Source: Porticoccaceae bacterium (GTDB lineage: Bacteria; Pseudomonadota; Gammaproteobacteria; Pseudomonadales; Porticoccaceae). From it: DNA of 10,547 nucleotides. The notes beneath the pieces are model-generated. The model was not told the DNA's origin, searched no databases, and saw only the letters and a list, made by a program, of their open reading frames with translations. The stretch covers positions 1-10,547 of the forward strand of contig JAPKCN010000053.1 of NCBI GenBank assembly GCA_028822945.1, given 5' to 3'. Below are positions 6,710 to 10,547 of this stretch, piece by piece. Position 1 is the first letter of the stretch. Each line of letters starts with the position of its first letter. The position numbers and the translations under genes were made by a program.

Positions 6710-7609
6710 TTATGCCGGCGATTGGCGATTTTCCAGAAGCTGCTCGCGACTCAACAAAAAGACTCCGCCATCGCCATCGCCATCGGCAAACTCTATCCAA
6801 GTGAACGGCATACGCGGAAACGCTTGCTCCAGGGCAAGAGCAGTATTGCCTACCTCGACGACCAACACGCCATCCGGCCGAAGATATCTCTGCGCTTGAA
6901 CCAGAAGACGGCGCGTGAAATCGAGTCCGTCGTTACCGGATAGTAATCCCAAACTTGGCTCGTGCTCAAACTCTTTGGGCATACTCGCAAAATCTTGCGC
7001 GTCGACATAAGGTGGATTCGAGACGATTAGATCAAATTGTTGATCGTTCAAGCTGCCAAACAAGTCGGATTGCAACACACTTACTCTCCCTTTTAGCTGA
7101 TGTGCTTGCACGTTGATATCTGCTACTGCCAGCGCATGCTCGCAAATATCACTCAATAAAATGTGCGCGCGTGAAAATGCATAGGCGCAAGCAATCCCGA
7201 TACAGCCGCTGCCCGTACACAAATCTAAGATGTTATTGGGTGGAGTGGTAATCCACGGCTGGAATTGGTCAGTTATCAACTGAGCGATCGGCGAGCGCGG
7301 TATAAGAACCCGCTCATCGACATATAGTGACAACCCACAAAACCACGCTTCGCTCGTAAGATAAGCCGCGGGTATACGTTCGTGAGCGCGACGATGAAAG
7401 AGTGTCCGAACTGCCGTGATGTGCGCTTCATCGACTGGTCTCTCGAGTAAGCTTCGATGCGGCATTGGGCCTAAATCAAGCGCATATGCGAGCAGAAGTA
7501 CGGCTTCATCCCAAGCGCTAGTAGTGCCGTGGCCAAACGCTAAGCGGTGACGCAGGAATAATTTTTCGCCCTCGACGAGTAGCTGGTGAATAGTGATAGA
7601 AGGTCGCAA
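6710..7609 (-). CDS. prmB: Ribosomal protein uL3 N5-glutamine methyltransferase
   Basis: It uses S-adenosylmethionine to methylate a glutamine side chain of ribosomal protein L3 during large-subunit assembly. The 299 residues align by eye with E. coli PrmB along the whole length: AFGHGTTSAWDEAV (24-37), ERIPAAYLTSEAWFCG (77-92), VDERVLIPRSPI (97-108), the SAM-binding LDLCTGSGCIGIACAY (128-143), and the catalytic NPPYVDA (198-204) followed by EFEHEPSLGLLSGNDGL. The EHEP and AWFCG blocks separate it from the release-factor enzyme PrmC. The start is TTG at 7609: no ATG or GTG lies in frame between it and the upstream stop, and a GGAG site (7618-7621) is spaced eight bases away. A hexamer repeat near the 3' end gives an Asp-Gly-rich loop (276-282) slightly longer than in E. 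coli. Confidence 0.95.
   Translation of the reverse strand: MRPSITIHQLLVEGEKLFLRHRLAFGHGTTSAWDEAVLLLAYALDLGPMPHRSLLERPVDEAHITAVRTLFHRRAHERIPAAYLTSEAWFCGLSLYVDERVLIPRSPIAQLITDQFQPWITTPPNNILDLCTGSGCIGIACAYAFSRAHILLSDICEHALAVADINVQAHQLKGRVSVLQSDLFGSLNDQQFDLIVSNPPYVDAQDFASMPKEFEHEPSLGLLSGNDGLDFTRRLLVQAQRYLRPDGVLVVEVGNTALALEQAFPRMPFTWIEFADGDGDGGVFLLSREQLLENRQSPA
6766..6783 (-). repeat. Triple hexamer repeat inside prmB
   Basis: Three perfect tandem copies of CGCCAT (plus strand) encode Asp-Gly-Asp-Gly-Asp-Gly in PrmB, followed by another Gly. The frame is kept for any copy number. The E. coli protein has a shorter loop, FDNGGDGVF, at this place, so the repeat seems to have added about two residues in a surface loop. 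Confidence 0.7.
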
Positions 7610-7645
7610 GCAGACAACTCCATGGGGGTATTAATTTCGGTCTTT

Positions 7646-7675
7646 ATAATATCGGAATCACAGTACTAGGGTAAA
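7646..7675 (-). promoter_or_regulatory. Candidate prmB-aroC promoter
   Basis: On the minus strand TTTACC (7675 to 7670) and TATTAT (7651 to 7646; five of six -10 matches) are separated by 18 bases, about 37 bases before the TTG start of prmB. The same AT-rich spot also contains TATAAT on the plus strand (7645-7650), but no acceptable -35 accompanies it in that direction. Assigned by eye only. Confidence 0.35.
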
Positions 7676-7708
7676 TGCAAAACTGGTATTCGTACCGCTT
7701 TTGATACA

Positions 7709-7734
7709 GAATGCGCTCGCTCGAGCAGCGATTC
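7709..7734 (+). promoter_or_regulatory. Imperfect inverted repeat in the folE upstream region
   Basis: GAATgCGCT and AGCGATTC form arms of eight paired bases with one bulge around CGCTCGAGC, whose core GCTCGAGC is itself an eight-base palindrome. It lies about 33 bases before the folE ATG and could be an operator or a leader hairpin. I do not see a known riboswitch fold here. Confidence 0.3.
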
Positions 7735-7766
7735 GCTTTAAATCAAGTAGTAAGAGGATGTTTAGA

Positions 7767-8312
7767 ATGAAAGATGCGTTTGAAAAGATTATCCAGAGTA
7801 CTGGCGAAGACGTGAAGCGGCCTGGACTTTTAGATACGCCAAAGCGTGCGGCTCAGGCATTTGAGTACCTGACAAGCGGCTACCATGTGGACCTAGATGA
7901 GCTAGTCAATAATGCGCTATTCCCATCGGATTCCGACGAAATGGTAATGGTTAAGGACATCGAGCTCTACTCACTCTGTGAACACCACTTATTGCCGTTT
8001 ATTGGTAAGTGTCACGTCGCTTACATCCCCAATGGCAAGGTCCTGGGCTTATCAAAAATAGCGCGCGTTGTTGATATGTTTTCGCGACGACTGCAGATAC
8101 AAGAAACATTGGCCCAACAAATTGCTGCCACTATCCAAAAGATAACCGCCGCACAGGGCGTCGCCGTTATCATTGAGGCCAAGCACATGTGCATGATGAT
8201 GCGCGGTGTAGAAAAGCAAAACTCATCTATGAAAACCTCAGCCACGCTGGGTTTATTTCGCGACAATCAAGCTACACGCACCGAATTTTTGGCGCTCTTA
8301 GGGAATCACTAG
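7767..8312 (+). CDS. folE: GTP cyclohydrolase I
   Basis: It opens and rearranges GTP to 7,8-dihydroneopterin triphosphate plus formate, the entry step of folate synthesis, and acts as a large homo-oligomer in the cytoplasm. With the ATG at 7767 it has 181 residues, typical of the compact bacterial form. The zinc ligands are Cys71 and His74 in SLCEHHLLPF and Cys142 in MCMMMRGV, with the same 71-residue spacing as in E. coli. The block VAYIPNGKVLGLSKIARVVD (84-103) and the C-terminal SATLGLF (158-164) are family hallmarks. The frame is open back to TTG 7701, and ATG 7758 is also possible. An AAGAGG site at 7752-7757 lies nine bases before ATG 7767 but directly abuts ATG 7758, so 7767 is preferred. 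It is divergent from prmB and convergent with the dehydrogenase gene. Confidence 0.95.
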   Translation: MKDAFEKIIQSTGEDVKRPGLLDTPKRAAQAFEYLTSGYHVDLDELVNNALFPSDSDEMVMVKDIELYSLCEHHLLPFIGKCHVAYIPNGKVLGLSKIARVVDMFSRRLQIQETLAQQIAATIQKITAAQGVAVIIEAKHMCMMMRGVEKQNSSMKTSATLGLFRDNQATRTEFLALLGNH

Positions 8313-8319
8313 GATTATG

Positions 8320-8363
8320 TGCGCAAGTTTGTTGGTTTGCGCATTTGGGTAATGGCGCAAACC
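8320..8363. repeat. Three-part inverted repeat between convergent genes
   Basis: TGCGCAA (8320-8326) pairs perfectly with TTGCGCA (8337-8343), while GGTTTGCGC (8334-8342) pairs perfectly with GCGCAAACC (8355-8363). The middle arm is shared, so the two hairpins are mutually exclusive. The element lies between the 3' ends of folE and the dehydrogenase gene, where a two-way terminator would be expected, but neither strand shows a T run after the stem. Confidence 0.5.
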
Positions 8364-8372
8364 GCTTACTAA

Positions 8373-9203
8373 TCAAATAAAGAAATCGGGCACTAACTCC
8401 TCTTCCGCTAAGTCTGGGTTGAAGCGATATTTTGAAAAGTCGCTAATACCCTCCGCCTGCAGAACATCTTGGTCGACACAGAAATTACCAGTAAACACAT
8501 GACTGTTGCGGGTCAGCATCACATAAGCCGCATCTGCCATAATCTCCACGGTTCGCGAACGTTGAATAATTGGATTTCCTCCAACGATGTTACCTACTGC
8601 TGCAGTTGCTATCGCGGTCCGCGGCCACAGCGCGTTAAAAGCGATACCAGCGCTACGAAACTCCTCACTCATCCCGAGCACACACATGCTCATGCCGAAC
8701 TTAGCCATGGTATAAGCAACGTGATTTTGGAACCAACGAGTTTCCATATTTAGCGGCGCTGACAAATTTAAAACATGCGCATTATCGGCCTTACGTAGAA
8801 AGGGGATAGCTAATTTCGAGCACAAAAATGTACCTCGCGTGTTAATGTCGTGCATGAGATCGTAAGTTTTCATCGTAATCGTCTCAGTGCTCGAAAGATT
8901 GATAGCGCTGGCATTGTTAACCAGTATGTCAATGCCGCCATATACCTCTGCAGCCTGTTGCATAGCACTAACGACCTGCTCTTCATAACGAACGTCGACC
9001 ACCAGTGGCAGAGCACTTCCACCCGCAGCACGAATTTCTTCGGCTGCAGTATAAATCGTTCCGGGTAACTTTGGATGAGGCTCTGCGGTCTTTGCTGCAA
9101 TCGCAATGTTGGCGCCGTCGAGCGCCGCACGCTTGGCAATCGCCAAGCCAATACCGCGGCTAGCTCCGGTTATGAACAAAGTTTTGCCTTTTAAATCACT
9201 CAT
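8373..9203 (-). CDS. Short-chain dehydrogenase/reductase, HSDL2-like
   Basis: This is a 276-residue classical-fold NAD(P)-dependent oxidoreductase. The cofactor motif TGASRGIG is at 12-19, the NNAS motif at 96-99, and the catalytic tetrad is Asn121, Ser148, Tyr164 and Lys168 (AYTMAKFGM). AAKTAEPHPKLPGTIYTAAE (36-55), NALWPRTAIATAA (190-202) and the C-terminal VPDFFI closely resemble the N-terminal dehydrogenase domain of animal hydroxysteroid dehydrogenase-like protein 2 (peroxisomal or mitochondrial) and its bacterial relatives. There is no C-terminal sterol-carrier domain here. The substrate is not known; fatty-acyl or terpenoid alcohols are guesses. The ATG at 9203 has an AAGGA site six bases upstream. 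It follows fumC by 66 bases on the same strand without an obvious terminator, so the two may be cotranscribed. Confidence 0.93.
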   Translation of the reverse strand: MSDLKGKTLFITGASRGIGLAIAKRAALDGANIAIAAKTAEPHPKLPGTIYTAAEEIRAAGGSALPLVVDVRYEEQVVSAMQQAAEVYGGIDILVNNASAINLSSTETITMKTYDLMHDINTRGTFLCSKLAIPFLRKADNAHVLNLSAPLNMETRWFQNHVAYTMAKFGMSMCVLGMSEEFRSAGIAFNALWPRTAIATAAVGNIVGGNPIIQRSRTVEIMADAAYVMLTRNSHVFTGNFCVDQDVLQAEGISDFSKYRFNPDLAEEELVPDFFI

Positions 9204-9269
9204 AGTTGTTCCTTTTCAATAAATTTATGCCCATTCTCGGAGTAAACTAAGACCCGCAGTCGCAGAATT

Positions 9270-10547
9270 CTACTCGATACCCCCTCGAGTCAACTTAGCT
9301 GGGTCGAGTAACTTCTCTAACTCGGCACGTCCTATTTCTGTCTCTTCATCCGCCACATCGATCACTGAACGGCCTTCCTTATACGCCTTTTTTGCAATAT
9401 GAGCTGCTTTTAAATAGCCAATAATAGGATTCAGAGCGGTTACTAGTATGGGATTTCTAGACAACGCCAATTGTAATTGTTTCTCATTGACGGTAAAGCT
9501 TGCTATGGCTTTGTCTGCCAACAAGATAGACACATTGGACAATAACTGAATACTCTCCAAAAGATTATCCGCGATGACCGGCAACATGACATTCAACTCA
9601 AAATTACCCGACTGCCCGCCAATGGTAATCGCAGCGTCATTACCGATGACCTGCGCAGCTACCATAGCGGTGGCCTCAGGTATCACTGGATTAACCTTTC
9701 CGGGCATGATGGAGGAGCCGGGTTGCAGCGCCTCAAGAGCGATTTCACCGAGCCCAGCCAACGGCCCCGAATTCATCCAACGCAAGTCATTGGCAATTTT
9801 TAAAAAAGACACAGCCAACGTTTTAAGTTGTCCAGACAGGGCAACAGCAATATCTTGCGTACCGATGTGACTAAATAAATTATCCGCTGGCGTAAATGCT
9901 ATCCCAGTACTCTGACTGAGTTGCCGACTAAAGACTTTGGCAAAAGCAGGATGTGCATTAATACCTGTGCCCACCGCAGTACCCCCTTGGGCTAGACTCT
10001 GCAGTAATGGACATAGATTTTCTATTAGGCTAATATTTTGTTTGATCTGAGTAGCCCAACTCAGCAAGCTCTGACTCATTCGCACCGGCATGGCGTCCAT
10101 CAAATGCGTGCGACCGGTTTTGATATATTGATCTACTGCATCGGCTTTAGTCTCAATAGCAATTAATAGATGCGCCAAGGCGGGAAGTAAATTATTGTGT
10201 AATTCCATCGCAGCGCTAATATGAATCGAGCTTGGGATAATGTCATTACTGCTCTGGCCGTAATTAATGTGATCGTTTGGATTGACGATTTCGCCCAAAC
10301 GCTTAGATGCCAACGTAGCTAGCACCTCATTTGCGTTCATATTAGAACTGGTGCCAGAACCTGTTTGGAAAACATCGACAGGGAAATGCTGCATAAAATC
10401 ATTACTGGCAAGTAGTTCTTTAATAACTGTAGCTATCCCATCCGCCATATTCTGCGATAACAAACCCAATTCAGAATTAGCTTGCGCCGCGGCTGATTTA
10501 GCGATTAGGAGTGCTCGAATAAATGGCTCTGGCATGCGTCTTCCGCT
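9270..10547 (-). CDS. fumC: Class II fumarate hydratase, N-terminus cut by window edge
   Basis: This is the iron-independent fumarase that hydrates fumarate to malate in the TCA cycle, a cytoplasmic homotetramer of the fumarase/aspartase superfamily. The frame is open to the right edge, with 425 residues visible of about 460. The Met at 10535 is internal: it is preceded in frame by Ser-Gly-Arg-Arg, as in the ISGRRMPEPFIRAL region of class II fumarases. Motifs counted from that Met are TGSGTSSNMNANEVLA (58-73), NYGQSSND (91-98), GRTHLMDAMPVRMSQ (141-155, with the catalytic His), GGTAVGTGIN (184-193) and the superfamily signature GSSIMPGKVNP (273-283, with the catalytic Ser). THLMD is unlike the THLQD of E. 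coli FumC but, from memory, is seen in Pseudomonas. The gene ends with TAG at 9270, and the dehydrogenase gene follows. Confidence 0.96.
   Translation of the reverse strand, partial: SGRRMPEPFIRALLIAKSAAAQANSELGLLSQNMADGIATVIKELLASNDFMQHFPVDVFQTGSGTSSNMNANEVLATLASKRLGEIVNPNDHINYGQSSNDIIPSSIHISAAMELHNNLLPALAHLLIAIETKADAVDQYIKTGRTHLMDAMPVRMSQSLLSWATQIKQNISLIENLCPLLQSLAQGGTAVGTGINAHPAFAKVFSRQLSQSTGIAFTPADNLFSHIGTQDIAVALSGQLKTLAVSFLKIANDLRWMNSGPLAGLGEIALEALQPGSSIMPGKVNPVIPEATAMVAAQVIGNDAAITIGGQSGNFELNVMLPVIADNLLESIQLLSNVSILLADKAIASFTVNEKQLQLALSRNPILVTALNPIIGYLKAAHIAKKAYKEGRSVIDVADEETEIGRAELEKLLDPAKLTRGGIE

Noticed and set aside
8469..9151. Several open frames of 70-95 codons on both strands within the dehydrogenase gene
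   Set aside because: They are shadow frames of a complete gene with all its catalytic motifs.
1..10547. Mobile element, CRISPR array, tRNA/rRNA, defence system or other new multi-gene system
   Set aside because: No transposase, repeated spacer pattern, tRNA-like fold or unknown gene cluster was seen. Apart from one small membrane protein, every intact gene belongs to a recognisable enzyme family, and most are known housekeeping enzymes.

Overview
The window looks like a chromosomal stretch from a gammaproteobacterium, probably on the Pseudomonas/Cellvibrio side of the class. The base composition is moderate (roughly half G+C by eye). The aspartate-semialdehyde dehydrogenase is of the E. coli type. 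PrmB, the ribosomal protein L3 methyltransferase, is present. From memory, the order leuC-leuD-leuB-asd with a divergent LysR-type gene beside leuC is the Pseudomonas arrangement. This placement is inferred from the proteins and gene order; no search was run.

Layout. Positions 1-4107 (minus strand) hold leuC-leuD-leuB-asd, read from right to left. leuC/leuD and leuD/leuB are joined by 4-base ATGA stop/start overlaps, and asd follows leuB after 22 bases. The set covers the isomerase and dehydrogenase steps of leucine synthesis, plus the asd step that feeds lysine, threonine and methionine. asd runs off the left edge. Positions 4108-4249 form the leuC control region, with a candidate promoter, two small palindromes of LysR-box type and a 13-codon upstream reading frame that overlaps the leuC start. 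Positions 4250-5147 (plus strand) hold a clearly broken LysR-type regulator gene divergent from leuC. It has lost its ATG, has several in-frame stops and at least two frameshifts.

Positions 5163-7609 (minus strand) hold prmB, aroC (chorismate synthase) and a 122-residue three-helix membrane protein of unknown function, in that transcriptional order. A divergent promoter region (7610-7766) separates prmB from folE (GTP cyclohydrolase I), which reads rightward to 8312. Convergent with folE, across a 60-base spacer with an unusual three-part inverted repeat, are a short-chain dehydrogenase resembling the N-terminal half of animal HSDL2 (8373-9203) and fumC (class II fumarase, from 9270 and cut by the right edge). 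fumC is transcribed first and the dehydrogenase second.

Almost everything is core metabolism: branched-chain and aspartate-family amino acids, the end of the shikimate pathway, ribosomal protein modification, pterin synthesis and the TCA cycle. I see no mobile element, CRISPR array, tRNA, rRNA, toxin-antitoxin pair or defence system, and no good case for a new multi-gene system. The items most worth a second look are the decayed LysR regulator beside an intact leu operon, the possible coupled leader frame before leuC, the substituted LeuB N-terminal loop and the unassigned membrane protein after aroC.
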